13,778 bases of DNA from Phoronis ovalis. Its lineage: Eukaryota; Phoronida; Phoronidae. The notes under the pieces were generated by a model. It had not been told where the DNA came from and did not search any database. It worked only from the letters and a program-made list of their open reading frames with translations. The stretch is from contig JAOXYB010036151.1 of NCBI GenBank assembly GCA_028565635.1, positions 1-13,778 on the forward strand, written 5' to 3'. Below are positions 1 through 8,500 of this stretch, piece by piece. Positions within the stretch are counted from its first letter, which is position 1. Every line of letters begins with the position of its first letter. Both the position numbers and the translations under genes were made by a program.

Positions 1-895
1 TGACCTACTTCTCAAGGTCATTTTGAAATGTCACCTGGCCTATTATGCCCACCAACCCATGGCCTACGTGAATCCACATTCGATTCATCAAGTCAACACT
101 TCGCCTTTCCCGAAATGGGCGCAACGTAACATGCACTCTCGGGTATAAACATGGCTGCCAGTCGGCCATGTTGGAAGTAGTCGGGGTCAAACTTATATCC
201 TACGTGTACTTTGACCAGTGTTTACCCTGTACCAAATATGAAGAGGATCTGACAAAAACAAAAGCTATTATTGTGAGCCAACATCTCGGGAACAAACATG
301 GCCGCCAGTCGGCCATCTTGAATGTGATCCTTATCGAAATTACAGACGATCTGCATTTTGACCTGTATTTATCCTGTACCACATATAAAGCTGATCGGAT
401 AAAAATTGAAGCAGTTTTTGCGCGACAAAGAAAGTGTTACGCGCAACAAAAATTGTCGAAGATTCGTATTGACATTTGATCTACTTCTCAAGGTCATTTT
501 GAAATTACGCCCACCAACCCATGACCTACATAAATCCACCTTCGAGTCATCAAGTCAACGCTTCGTCTTTCCCGAAATGGGCGCAATGTAACGTGCACTA
601 TCAGGAAAAACATGGCCGCCAGTAGGCCTTCTTCAAAGCATTCCATATGGAAGTTACAGAAGGTGCACTCTCGGGTACAAACATGGCCGCCAATCGGCCA
701 TCTTGGAAGTAATCGAGGTCAAAATTATATCGGACCTGTGCTTTGACCTGTACTTACCCTGTACGAACTACAAAGATGATCTGACGAAAGCTGAAGCTGT
801 TATAGCAAGAAAAAGAAAAGGTTACATACGCCGCCGACGCCGCAGACACTACGGCTATATGCCCTTTCACTATTACATAGTGATGGGCATAAAAA
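1..895 (+). mobile_element. 3' part of tandem-repeat element (copy 1), ending in a terminal hairpin
   Basis: The window opens inside a repeat module: a TGACCT/AGGTCA pair at 1-20, then the string beginning ATTTTGAAATGTCACC. A second module starts near 481. ATGGCC(A/G)CCAGTCGGCCAT-like cores recur, for example near 298-316 and 681-700. The copy closes with a CG-rich stretch (CGCCGCCGACGCCGCAG, about 829-845) and a hairpin at 859-890. The same order (CG-rich stretch, CTATATGCCC, hairpin, A-rich tail) ends copies near 7686 and 10668, which is why I put the element's end here. It lies in the minus-strand gene's intron, 46 bp from the exon at 937-1185. Short open frames inside are shadows of the repeat. 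The left end lies outside the window. Assignment to a Helitron/Helentron-like class is inference. Confidence 0.7.
859..890. other. Nested hairpin at the 3' end of repeat copy 1
   Basis: The outer arms are ATGCCC (859-864) and GGGCAT (885-890). The inner arms are CACTA and TAGTG around a 5-base loop (TTACA). Comparison with the related ends at 7660-7686 and 10647-10668 suggests an ancestral longer stem in which ATGCCCATCAC paired with GTGATGGGCAT. A hairpin near the 3' end is typical of Helitron-type elements, but no clear CTRR end follows. Confidence 0.65.
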
Positions 896-936
896 TGAAC
901 AAAAACTTTTGTAATATAAGTTTTATTATCACTAAC

Positions 937-1185
937 CTGTCTTGAAACGTTCTTCCATACTGGGCTGTATTTATAGCTAATTCCAATTCAAAGTTAGCAT
1001 CAGGAAACAATTGGACTTCTGGGTTGTTTTTAAATATGTAACCTCTTTGTCTGGCTTCCTCTTGATTTAAAAAGTTGTAGCGAGTTGACAAATCTATTTG
1101 AGTGCCTTCAGCAAGCCTTGGTTCATTGTTTAAGTGGGTAACACTGCCATCCCAACCATTATAGTCATCAGTTGAAATGTTATAC
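937..1185 (-). CDS. DD3-3-like protein, internal exon (third and most 3' in window)
   Basis: This internal exon encodes 82 whole residues plus split codons at both ends, starting YNISTDDYNGWD and ending INTAQYGRTFQD. I recognise the YNIST(D)DY(D/N)GWD stretch and the later INT.Q.GRTFQDR stretch as DD3-3 family signatures. The acceptor is an AG at 1186-1187 and the donor a GT at 935-936 (AG|GTTAGT). The first base completes the Arg codon begun by the exon at 8860-9059, so the introns agree in phase. A possible N-glycosylation site (NIS) fits a secreted or lumenal protein, but its location is not shown here. The next exon lies beyond the window's left edge. The repeat element at 1-895 ends 46 bp from the donor side. 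The acceptor's pyrimidine tract is weak. Confidence 0.85.
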
Positions 1186-1294
1186 CTAAATATCATTGTT
1201 TACTGATATTCTAATTTTATGAAAATAGCTTAATCTTTACCATTTTGTTTGAAAGTGAGATCTTCAAAAATCAGGAAGAGCAACATTAACATTA

Positions 1295-1477
1295 GACTTG
1301 CTCAAGTCCCTAAGAACTTAAAAAAATTTAAAAAAAAAAAAAAAAAATTAATGTTTATTTCTCTTTTTTATGTGTTTTACATCAGTGTTTTTAATTATCT
1401 CAAATTTTTTTTATTTTTTTTTTACTATCATATATATGTTGAGTGTTAGCCGTCCATAGGGACTTGTAAAGTTCGCA
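1295..1477 (+). repeat. Left terminal inverted repeat of the foldback element
   Basis: This arm matches the reverse complement of 1803-1957. Its tip GACTTGCTCAAGTC is nearly self-complementary (GACTTG and CAAGTC around CT). GACTTG recurs at the inner edge near 1461. A long A run at about 1329-1347 and T runs near 1407-1424 account for much of the extra length over the right arm. Confidence 0.85.
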
Positions 1478-1499
1478 CTCTGCACCTTACACCGTCCTG

Positions 1500-1591
1500 A
1501 ATTCCGGAGGGTGACATCATCTATATCCGCCATATTGGAATTATCGTTGATCACACGTGTTATATTTTTGTTGCATATCTTTCGTTATAAA
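1500..1591 (+). promoter_or_regulatory. Possible captured promoter or 5' leader of the helicase fragment
   Basis: This non-repeat stretch runs from the left inverted repeat to the ATG at 1592. It contains TTCCGG (1502-1507, ETS-like on the minus strand), TGACATCA (1512-1519, one base off a CRE), CCGCCATATTGG (about 1527-1538, YY1-like) and ACACGTGT (1553-1560, E-box). The cluster just upstream of a start codon suggests that the source gene's promoter was captured along with its first codons. Single motifs of this length also occur by chance. Confidence 0.25.
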
Positions 1592-1852
1592 ATGGATATT
1601 GAGAGAGCAATTGAGCATGGAATTCGTTGTGTAGGCTTTGAAGCACTGTATGCAGAGCAGCGGAAGGTTGTGGAGGCATACGCCAATGGGAATGATGTTT
1701 TTTTTATGTGCGCCAACGGGCATGGGGAAAAGTCTAACTTTCGAAATTACTATTTAAATATGATGTCACAAGGTCATGAATTATTCATATCAATGGAAAG
1801 CCTGCGAACTTTACAAGTCCTTGCGGACGGCAAACACCCAACATATACATGA
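1592..1852 (+). pseudogene. N-terminal fragment of a RecQ-like DNA helicase inside the foldback element
   Basis: The 86-codon frame begins MDIERAIEHGIRCVGF. Residues 15-48 follow the pattern of the RecQ Q-motif and Walker A region: GFEALYAEQRKVVEAY resembles the usual F..L...Q...V.....G..V stretch, and CANGHGEKS stands where the family has a PTG.GKS loop. The Thr of the usual PTG is replaced by Asn and a Glu separates GHG from KS, so ATP binding is probably lost. No DExH box or later helicase motif follows. The last 17 or so residues are read from the right inverted repeat, and the frame stops at TGA. Full RecQ helicases run to several hundred residues. I infer a captured and truncated 5' gene end. 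Expression is unknown. Confidence 0.65.
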
Positions 1853-1957
1853 TAGTAAAAATAATTTTTCGAGATAATTAAAAACACTGATGTAAAAGAC
1901 ATAAAAAACAGAATTAAATATTATTTTTTTTTATGTTCACAAGGACTTGAGCAAGTC
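1803..1957 (-). repeat. Right terminal inverted repeat of the foldback element
   Basis: This arm is the reverse complement of most of 1295-1477 and ends with GGACTTGAGCAAGTC. Differences from the left arm are scattered substitutions and shorter A/T runs, so the insertion is not recent. The helicase-like frame runs about 50 bp into this arm. Confidence 0.85.
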
Positions 1958-2525
1958 TACATCAACATATGTCATCACTAAATCACTTCATTATATGTCT
2001 ACCTTTAGCAGTCCTGCTGGCAGAGCTATCGGGTAGTATGCCAACATTGCATAATGTCAGCATTTGGCTATAGCATTATGTTAGTTATTGACAAAACTGG
2101 TGAATCAATAATCCAGGTTTAAGTCAGCAAAGCATTCTGATTTTGTCAGCATTACAATTACAACAGAAAGTTAAGCAGCCTGTCATCGTCAGAATTTTCT
2201 TACATCACAGAATACCCAGTCTTCTACCTACTAAGGGAAGATCTCAAAAAATCTATACGAACAGTGTTCGTATAGATTTTACAACCCACCTAACCCCTCC
2301 CCTTAGTTTGTGATTTCTGGTACAAAATCACACAATTTTTCTAACAACACATCCAAACCCCAACAAAAAATGTGCTGATGTTAGCATGTGGAATAATTAA
2401 GTAGCAAGCTCATACTGTGACACTATGGGGCAGTGAAGGGGTGTGGAGGTGTTAGTAATTTTAAAATCAGCAAAGCTCATACTGTGTTATATATCGTGCT
2501 GTTACCCCTTTTTGAAAGCTACCTA
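1958..2525. other. Intron sequence without a recognisable gene
   Basis: This AT-rich intron of the minus-strand gene contains no credible coding frame and none of the tandem-repeat modules. Its notable content is the perfect palindrome at 2248-2280, listed separately. Confidence 0.5.
2248..2280. repeat. Perfect 16-bp-arm palindrome with a single central base
   Basis: AAAATCTATACGAACA (2248-2263) and TGTTCGTATAGATTTT (2265-2280) are exact reverse complements around one G at 2264. Outside the core, CTAAGGG (2231-2237) and CCCCTTAG (2299-2306) are also complementary, so a broader imperfect foldback of about 76 bp is possible. It could be the remnant of a small palindromic element. It is not a bacterial terminator, because the context is a eukaryotic intron. 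Confidence 0.85.
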
Positions 2526-3244
2526 TTTTCGGCCATTTACATGTTTGTCTTTATTGGTGTCATAGTAGCAGCATTCAGGCACTATACCTGCTACAGCAAT
2601 TTTACTCATAAGAGGAACATAGATATACTTCATCTAAGAACTCTAAGCAAAATAACTATTAAAATGCCAACTGAAAGTAGGCCCCTGTCATCATCATTAG
2701 ACGTTCTGGTAATAAATTACATTGGAACTTCTGCATGTTCTGTCAAACATACGATATTAAGTGCATGCACAATGTGTACTTTGGAACTCTTTAGAAAAAT
2801 CCTGTCTTTAGCACTGTCTGATTTAGTTATGACTGTTAGATTTGCCAATGAGTGTGATTTTGTTGCTTCCAAGGGAAAAATACCATATAAAATGCTTTGA
2901 TCAAAGTACTTAATAATGATTAAGACATGCAGAAGTATTGGCAAGTCTTGCCATTGGACGTGTTTGTTATGGGTGATGTATGGAGCTGTTATGTTAAACT
3001 CATTAAAAACATGGTTTTCAGTATCAATTTTACTTTGTAAAATTGGGGAACATATTTGGGGTCAAGTTGTTTTGGGATCGATATGTCCTGTGATAATACC
3101 AGGTGATAAAATAGGTATAAACCCGGTTATGAACTCAAGCATGCAGTGTTTCCTAAGGGAATACCTCAATCATACTAAAATATCCAATCTCATGTAATAG
3201 TTCAAAACAAGGCCTTGATCAATCTGTTCTGCTGCTGCTGTTAC
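2526..3244 (-). pseudogene. Decayed coding block of unrecognised family
   Basis: One minus-strand frame runs from 3244 down to 2633 (204 codons) with only three internal stops: TGA at 3170-3172, TGA at 3062-3064 and TAA at 2717-2719. In DNA this AT-rich a random frame would hold many more. The translation between stops is protein-like, for example the stretches GIITGHIDPKTT, SLANLTVITKSDSA and HIVHALNIVCLTEHAEVP. A one-base shift near 2632 opens a further 36 codons, down to a TAG at 2523-2525. I do not recognise the family. A transposon-derived or old virus-derived origin is possible but unsupported. The plus strand also has an open frame at 2433-2900, which weakens the argument. It lies in the intron and does not appear to be part of the DD3-3-like gene. 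Confidence 0.4.
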
Positions 3245-3677
3245 TTAAAATAATAACTTCATCTGCATTTGCTTGACATAATAATGTAGTTCAATAAAAA
3301 AATATGATAATCCTGCTGCAGGTGAGCCATTTCAGTGATTCTTATATCTGAAGATCGATATTTTGGCAGGCTTATTTATATTTATATTTACACAGAGCCA
3401 TGTTGCGTGTTTACTTGACCCAGAAATCGCTGAAATGAGACCTCTGATTTGGGTGATTTCTAAAATACCGGAATCACAGGTCTCGTATTGGTAGAGGTCA
3501 AATACACAAAAATTAGATTTAGATACTAGATAGGTTCATCTAGAGTGTATACTGAAGACGATCAGAGGATGAATTAACCGTAATTTGACATAAATCCAGA
3601 TAAATTTCATTGGTCAATACAAACTTTTAAACTTACATATAGGTACCTTCCCTACACGCATTCATAAGCTTGACAAA
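3245..3677. other. Intron sequence with a short foldback, no gene seen
   Basis: No credible coding frame is present. It holds the inverted repeat at 3437-3484 and a related inverted pair: CATTTCAGTGATT near 3328 against AAATCGCTGAAATG near 3423. These suggest remains of a small palindromic element. Confidence 0.45.
3437..3484. repeat. Inverted repeat, 13-bp arms with one mismatch
   Basis: GAGACCTCTGATT (3437-3449) pairs with AATCACAGGTCTC (3472-3484) across a 22-base loop, with 12 of 13 positions complementary. A GTGATTTC string in the loop resembles parts of both nearby inverted arms, so the structure may be compound. Confidence 0.7.
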
Positions 3678-4844
3678 CAAGAGAATTGTCATGTCTAATA
3701 CCCATCATATCTCCAGGATTACATTATATTGTGGTTTGTAGTCCTGATTTGTATCTGGGCAGTGCAATTTCTGCAGTAGTTATATTTAGAGTTACATATG
3801 TAAATCAAAGTCCTGGATACAATAAATGTAAAAAATTTGGATCGGCATTTGAGCTACTCTTCAAGGTCATTTTAAATTATCACCTATGCTAATACAATCC
3901 CCAACTTATGTTCTTCATGAATCTACCATTGAATTATCCAGTCACTGCATTGTCTTTCTCAAAATGGGAGCAATATGACATGCCCTCTCGAGAACCAACA
4001 TGGCTGCCAGTTGGCCATCTTAGAAGTGATACATGTCAAAATAAAAACTGGCATGTACTTTGATCTGTATTTACTATTTCCCTATGCAGAGTATACAGCT
4101 GATCAAAATAAAAACTGAAGCAGCTATTGTGAGACAAAGAAAGTGTTAGGTACAGCAAACAATGTTGAAGATTCGTACCAGCACTTGATCTACTTCTGAA
4201 GTCATTTTTTTAAAAATGTCACCTAGCCTATTATGCCAACCAACCTGCTTAGAATCACATTTGAATTGCAACGTGACGTGCCCACTGGGGAAAAAAGATG
4301 GCCACCAGTTAATCATATTTGGAAGAAATCTGCGTCAAAATGCTATATATCTAACCTGGACTCTGACCTGTACTTATGCTGTACCGAATATGAAGTTGAT
4401 CGGATACAAACTGAAGCTGTTACGGTGACTTACTATCTCAAGAATCAACATGGCCACGAGTTGGCTATCTTGAAAAAGGATCCAAGACAAAATTACAAAC
4501 GACCTGTACTCTGACCTGTTTTTACCCTGTACCAAAAGTAAAGCTGATTGAATAAAAATTGAAACAGTTATTGCAATACAAAAAAGTGCTAAAATAACCC
4601 ACAAAAATTCGTACCAGCATTTGACCTATTTCTAACGGTCATTTTAAAATGTAATCTAGCCTATTACGTCCACCAACCTATGGCTTTCTTAAAACCACCT
4701 TTGAATCGTCCAAGTAGCACCTCGTCTGCGGCTATAGTGACATGCCCTCTCTGGAACAAATATGGCCACCAGTCGGCCATATTGGAAGTGCAAGCAACCT
4801 GCACATATATTTACCGTGTACCAAATATGAAACTTATAAAGTAA
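3678..4844 (+). mobile_element. Tandem-repeat element copy 2, left-end type A, cut short on the right
   Basis: The left end reads CAAGAGAATTGTCATGTCTAA followed by TACCCATC, matching the start of copies at 9074, 4845 and 11673. The next 160 bp (to the ACAATAAATGT...TTTGGATC string near 3820-3845) align only with the copy at 9074, so these two form a subfamily (type A). Diverged modules follow from about 3846, with module joints near 3861, 4197 and 4632. There is no CG-rich stretch or terminal hairpin before the next copy's left end begins at 4845. The right end was therefore lost, perhaps by insertion of, or recombination with, copy 3. No enzyme is encoded. Confidence 0.6.
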
Positions 4845-5147
4845 CAAGACATTTGTCATGTCTAATGCCCATCCAATGTATAGGATTATATTTTTTTAAT
4901 ATTGTCGTTTTTTTTACATTAGAAAAGAATAGAATACATCAAGCATTATAATCTGGTTTATCATTATGGGGTACTCTTATTCAAAATGACTGTGCCTGCT
5001 GTCTGATGCGTTACCCCCGCGGGAGAACTGACCATATTTTTAGATGGGTCTGTGCAGCCCAACCTAAAAATCTCCAATCCTTTGTAAGGATTTTGGTCTC
5101 AAAAACTGACCCATTTTTAGGGTTTTTTGTCACAAAAAAGTACCAAT
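4845..5147 (+). repeat. Type B left-end block, duplicated at 11673-11978
   Basis: The two stretches share the order and most of the sequence: CATGTCTAATGCCCATCCA, ATTATATTTTTTTAA, AATAGAATACATCA, TATAATCTGGTTTAT, GGGGTACTCTTATTCAAA, GATGCGTTACC and ATATTTTTAGATG. They continue to AAAAAGTACCAAT. The alignment then breaks: the later copy jumps straight into a module at TTCTTTGCGGC, while this one continues through the 34-bp repeat. Each is therefore a left terminus of the same subfamily. Confidence 0.8.
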
Positions 5148-5320
5148 TTTTTTAGGGTTTTTCTTGAAAAAGTTTTCTGGAATTGCTACTTTTAAATAAA
5201 AACAGAAAAAAACATATTTTTAGGGTTTGTTCAAAAGTGGACCAATCTCTATATATGGGCATTTCCGTGAAAATTCAATCCATTTTAGGGATTAATTTGT
5301 GAAAAAGTGACCCATTTGTG
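5105..5320 (+). repeat. Degenerate tandem repeat with a period near 34 bp
   Basis: TTTTTAGGGTTT occurs exactly at 5114, 5149 and 5217 (spacings 35 and 68), and a weaker TTTTAGGG lies near 5283. Between copies the pattern (T)GACC(C/A)ATTTTT...TTGTnAnAAAAAG recurs, with GTGACCCATTT closing the block near 5307-5317. Only part of this block is kept in the copy at 11672. Confidence 0.6.
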
Positions 5321-5826
5321 ATACCAACCTATGGCCTTCTTAGAACCAGCTTTGAATTGTCCAAGTAGCGCTTTGTCTTTGCCGCTATAAACGCAAAGTG
5401 ACATGCCTTCTCAGGAACAAATATGGCCACCAGTCAGCCATGATGGAAGCAATGTGGGTCAATATTATACCTAACCTGTGCTTACTCTGTACTGAATATG
5501 GAGCGCCCTCTTGGGAACAAACATGGCCACCAGTCGGCCATATTTGAAGTAATCTATGTCAAAATTACACATAGATTGTACTGGTACCTGTACTTACTCT
5601 GCACAAAATAAGAAAGTGATCGGATAAAAACTGAAGGTGGAACAAACATGGCTGCCAGTCGGCCATATTGGAAGTAATCCGGGTCAATATTATATATAAC
5701 TTGTACTTTAACCTGTACTTATTCTGTACAGAATATGGAGCTAATCGGATAAAAACTGAAGTAGTTATTGTGACACAAAAAAAGTGTTACGCACGGTAAA
5801 ATATGTCGAAGATTCGTAACGGCATT

Positions 5827-5846
5827 TGACCTACTTGTCAAGGTCA
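5827..5846. promoter_or_regulatory. Nuclear-receptor-like everted repeat TGACCT-N8-AGGTCA (one of ten)
   Basis: TGACCT (5827-5832) and AGGTCA (5841-5846) are separated by exactly 8 bases. The same arrangement starts at 1, 6117, 7333, 8201, 10032, 12198, 12664, 12932 and 13390. The right half often reads TCAAGGTCA, the extended half-site known for monomer-binding nuclear receptors (NR5A, ERR). It may simply reflect the ancestral repeat sequence; no function is shown. Confidence 0.4.
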
Positions 5847-7153
5847 TTTTAAAATGTTACCTAGCCTATTACGCCCACCAACCTATAGTCTTCCAGGAAC
5901 CACCTATGAATCTTCCAGGTATTATTATGACGTGCAATCTCGCGAACCAACATGCCCACCAGTCGTAATCCAGGTCAATATTACATATAATCTGTATTTG
6001 TCCTGTACTTACTTTGTACCGAATATTGAGCTGATCGGATAAAAGCTGATGCAGTTATTGTGAGACAAGTAAAGTGTTATGCACGGTAAAAAATGTCAAA
6101 ATATCGCACCGTCATTTGACCTACTTTTCAAGGTCATTTTAAAATGTCACCAAGCCTATTATGCCCACCAACCTATGGGGTTCCTAGAACTACCTTTGAA
6201 TCGTCCAGGTAGTGCTACAGATGCAACATGACGTGCCCTCTCGGGAACAAACATGGCCACCAGTCAGCAATATTGGAAGTAATCCAGGTCAATATGATAC
6301 ATAACCTATACTTATTCTGCACCAAATATGGAGCTAATCGGATAAAGCAGTTATTGCAAGACAAAGAAAGTGTTACGTATATCAAAAAATGTCGAAGATT
6401 CGTAACGGCATTTGACCTACTTGTCAAGATCATTTTAAAATGTCACCTAGCCTATTACGTTCACCAAGATATGGTCTTTCTAGAACAATCTTTGAATCAG
6501 CGCTTCATCTTTCCGGCTATGAACGCAATGTGACGTTCCCTCCCAGACCCAAACATGGCCACCAGTCAGCCATACTGAAAATAATCTAGGTCAAAATTAA
6601 ACATAGCATGTACTGCGACCTGGACTTGCTCTGTGCAGAATATGAAACTGATCGGATAAAAACTGGAGCTGTTATTACGACATGCAATCTCGCAAACCAA
6701 CATGGCCACCAGTCAGCCATGTTGGAAGTAATCTGAGTCAATATTATATATGACCTGTACTTACTCAGCGCCGAATATGGAGCTGATCGGCTAAAAACTA
6801 AAGCAGTTATTGCTAGACAAAGTGTTACGCACTGCAATAAATGTCGAAGTTTCATAACGGCATTTGACCTTGTCAAGGTCATTTTAAAATGTCACCTAGC
6901 CTATTACGCCCACCAACCCATAGTCTTCCTAGAACCACCTACGAATGGTCCAGGTAGGGCTTTGTCTTCGCGGCTATAAACGCAATGTTACGTGCCCTCT
7001 CGAGAACAAACATGGCCACCAGTCGGCCATATTGGAAGTAATCTAGGTCAAAAGTACACATAGCATGTACTGCGACCTTGACTTACTATGTGCCTAATAT
7101 GAAACTGATCAGATAAAAACTAAAGGTGTTATTATGACGTGCAATCTCGTGAA

Positions 7154-7182
7154 CCAACATGGCCACCAGTCGGCCATGTTGG
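7154..7182. repeat. Best-preserved module core hairpin
   Basis: CCAACATGGCC (7154-7164) pairs perfectly with GGCCATGTTGG (7172-7182) across the 7-base loop ACCAGTC. The inner ATGGCC/GGCCAT part recurs in most modules, for example near 5528, 7012 and 10159. Many copies have lost outer pairing because ATGTTGG is changed to ATATTGG. Confidence 0.8.
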
Positions 7183-7659
7183 AAGTAATCTGGGTCAATA
7201 TTATAAACAACCTCTACTTTGTACTTACTGTGTACCGAATATGTAGCTGATCAGATAAAAACTAAAGCAGTTATTGCGAGACATAGAAAGTGTTACGCCT
7301 GGCAAAAAATGTTCAACAATCGTTGCGGCATTTGACCTACTTGTCAAGGTCATTTTAAAATGTCACCTAGCCTATTACGCCCACCAACCTCTGGCCTTCT
7401 TAGAACCACCTTTGAATTGTCCAGGCAGCACTTCGTCTTCGCGGGTATAGACGCAATGTTACATGCCCTCCTGGGAACAAACATGGCCACCAGTCAGCCA
7501 TATTCAAAGTAATCAAGGTCAAAAGTAAAACAGACCTGCACTTTGACCTGTATTTACCCTGTACCGAATATGAAGCTGATCGGGTAAAAACAGAAGCTGT
7601 TATCGCAAGATAAAGGAATGTGTTACATACGACGACAACGACGCCTTCGCTACGACTAT

Positions 7660-7686
7660 ATGCCCAGCCACTATGTGGACGGGCTT
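7660..7686. other. Terminal hairpin of repeat copy 3
   Basis: GCCC (7662-7665) pairs with GGGC (7681-7684), and CCAC (7668-7671) pairs with GTGG (7675-7678) around TAT. An A-rich string (TTAAAAACTGG) follows, as after the other two hairpins. Confidence 0.6.
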
Positions 7687-7690
7687 AAAA

Positions 7691-8500
7691 ACTGGTGGCA
7701 TACAATTTCGAGAACCAACATGGCCACAGTCGGATAATGATCCAAGTCAAGATAATAATCAAGCTGTACTCTGATCTGCATTTATCCTGTACCGAATGTG
7801 AATCTAATCGAATAAAACTGAAGCAGATATTGGAAGACAAAAGTGTTACCCCCCAGAAATAATGTGGAATATTCAAACAACATTTAACCTACTTTTTAAG
7901 GTCTTTTTAGAACGACACCTAGCTTACTGTGCCCACCAACTTATGGCCTTCTTCTTAAAATAACCTTTGAATCATCTACGCAGCACCTTGTCTTTGCGGC
8001 TACAGACGCAACATGACGTGCCCTCTTTGGAACAAACATGGCCCACATATTGAAAGGGTAAATATTATATGTAACCTGTATTCTGACCTTTACCTACTCT
8101 ATGCCGAATGTGAAGCTGATCAGATAAAAATTGAAGCTGTTAGCGAGATAAAGAAAGTGTTATACACAAAACCAAAATGACAGAGATTTGTACTGACATT
8201 TGACCTACTTCTCAAGGTCATTTTAAAATGTCACCTAGCCTATTATACCCACCAGCATATGGCCTTTATAAAACCACCTTTGAATCGACCATGTAGCGCT
8301 TTGTCTTACCGGCTATAGATGCAACGTTATGACATGGCTGCCAGTTGGAAGTAATCAAGGTCAAATGTATAAGCAATCTGTACTTTGACATGTACTTACC
8401 CTGTACCAAATATGAAGCTGATTGGGTAAAAGCTGTTATCGCAAGACAAAAGAAAGTGCTACATATGACAACGACGCCTTCCCTAAGAATATATGCATGA
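7691..8500 (+). mobile_element. Truncated tandem-repeat copy following copy 3
   Basis: Modules resume right after the copy 3 hairpin, entering at CATGGCCACAGTCGG near 7720 without a left end. Joints lie near 7897 and 8212. The right side reaches GACAACGACGCCTTCC...ATATGCATG (about 8467-8499), which is the usual CG-rich lead-in with a broken hairpin. It is either a 5'-truncated second copy or a tandem extension of copy 3. Confidence 0.55.

Larger units (their letters stand above)
1295..1957. mobile_element. 663-bp foldback DNA transposon with long inverted repeats, carrying a helicase gene fragment
   Basis: The left arm (1295-1477, 183 bp) and right arm (1803-1957, 155 bp) are inverted copies, with most of the length difference in A/T runs. 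Shared landmarks in the same order are GACTTGCTCAAGTCC at the tip, TTTACATCAGTGTTTTTAAT, TACTATCAT and GACTTGTAAAGTTCGCA at the inner edge. The element is flanked on both sides by TA (1293-1294 and 1958-1959), consistent with a TA duplication; a CAT duplication with the ends moved two bases outwards is an alternative. The 325-bp interior holds the start of a RecQ-like helicase reading frame. There is no transposase, so it is non-autonomous. It sits in the 7.7-kb intron of the DD3-3-like gene. The superfamily is undetermined. Confidence 0.85.
4845..7690 (+). mobile_element. Tandem-repeat element copy 3, left-end type B, with terminal hairpin
   Basis: The left end is CAAGACATTTGTCATGTCTA followed by ATGCCCATCC. 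Its first 300 bp are closely matched at 11673-11978 (type B). A degenerate 34-bp tandem repeat follows (5105-5320). From about 5320 the 290/460-bp modules run with joints near 5839, 6129, 6423, 6873 and 7344. The copy ends with ACGACGACAACGACGCC-like sequence (about 7627-7644) and a hairpin at 7660-7686. This is the longest copy with both ends in the window. It lies wholly within the 7.7-kb intron. There is no transposase, Rep or helicase domain, so any mobility would need enzymes supplied from elsewhere. Confidence 0.65.

Noticed and set aside
1321-1347. Poly-A tail of a retroposon
   Set aside because: The A run lies inside the left inverted repeat of a DNA element and corresponds to a shorter T/A run in the other arm, so it is slippage within the arm.
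2248-2280. Intrinsic transcription terminator
   Set aside because: The stem is AT-rich, in a eukaryotic intron, with no bacterial gene context.
2433-2900. 155-codon plus-strand open frame
   Set aside because: It lies antisense to the more protein-like minus-strand frame, shows no recognisable domain, and is best explained as a shadow of it plus chance.
5114-5228. TTTAGGG strings resembling telomere repeats
   Set aside because: They are spaced about 34 bp apart inside a longer degenerate unit and are not head-to-tail, so this is not a telomere tract.
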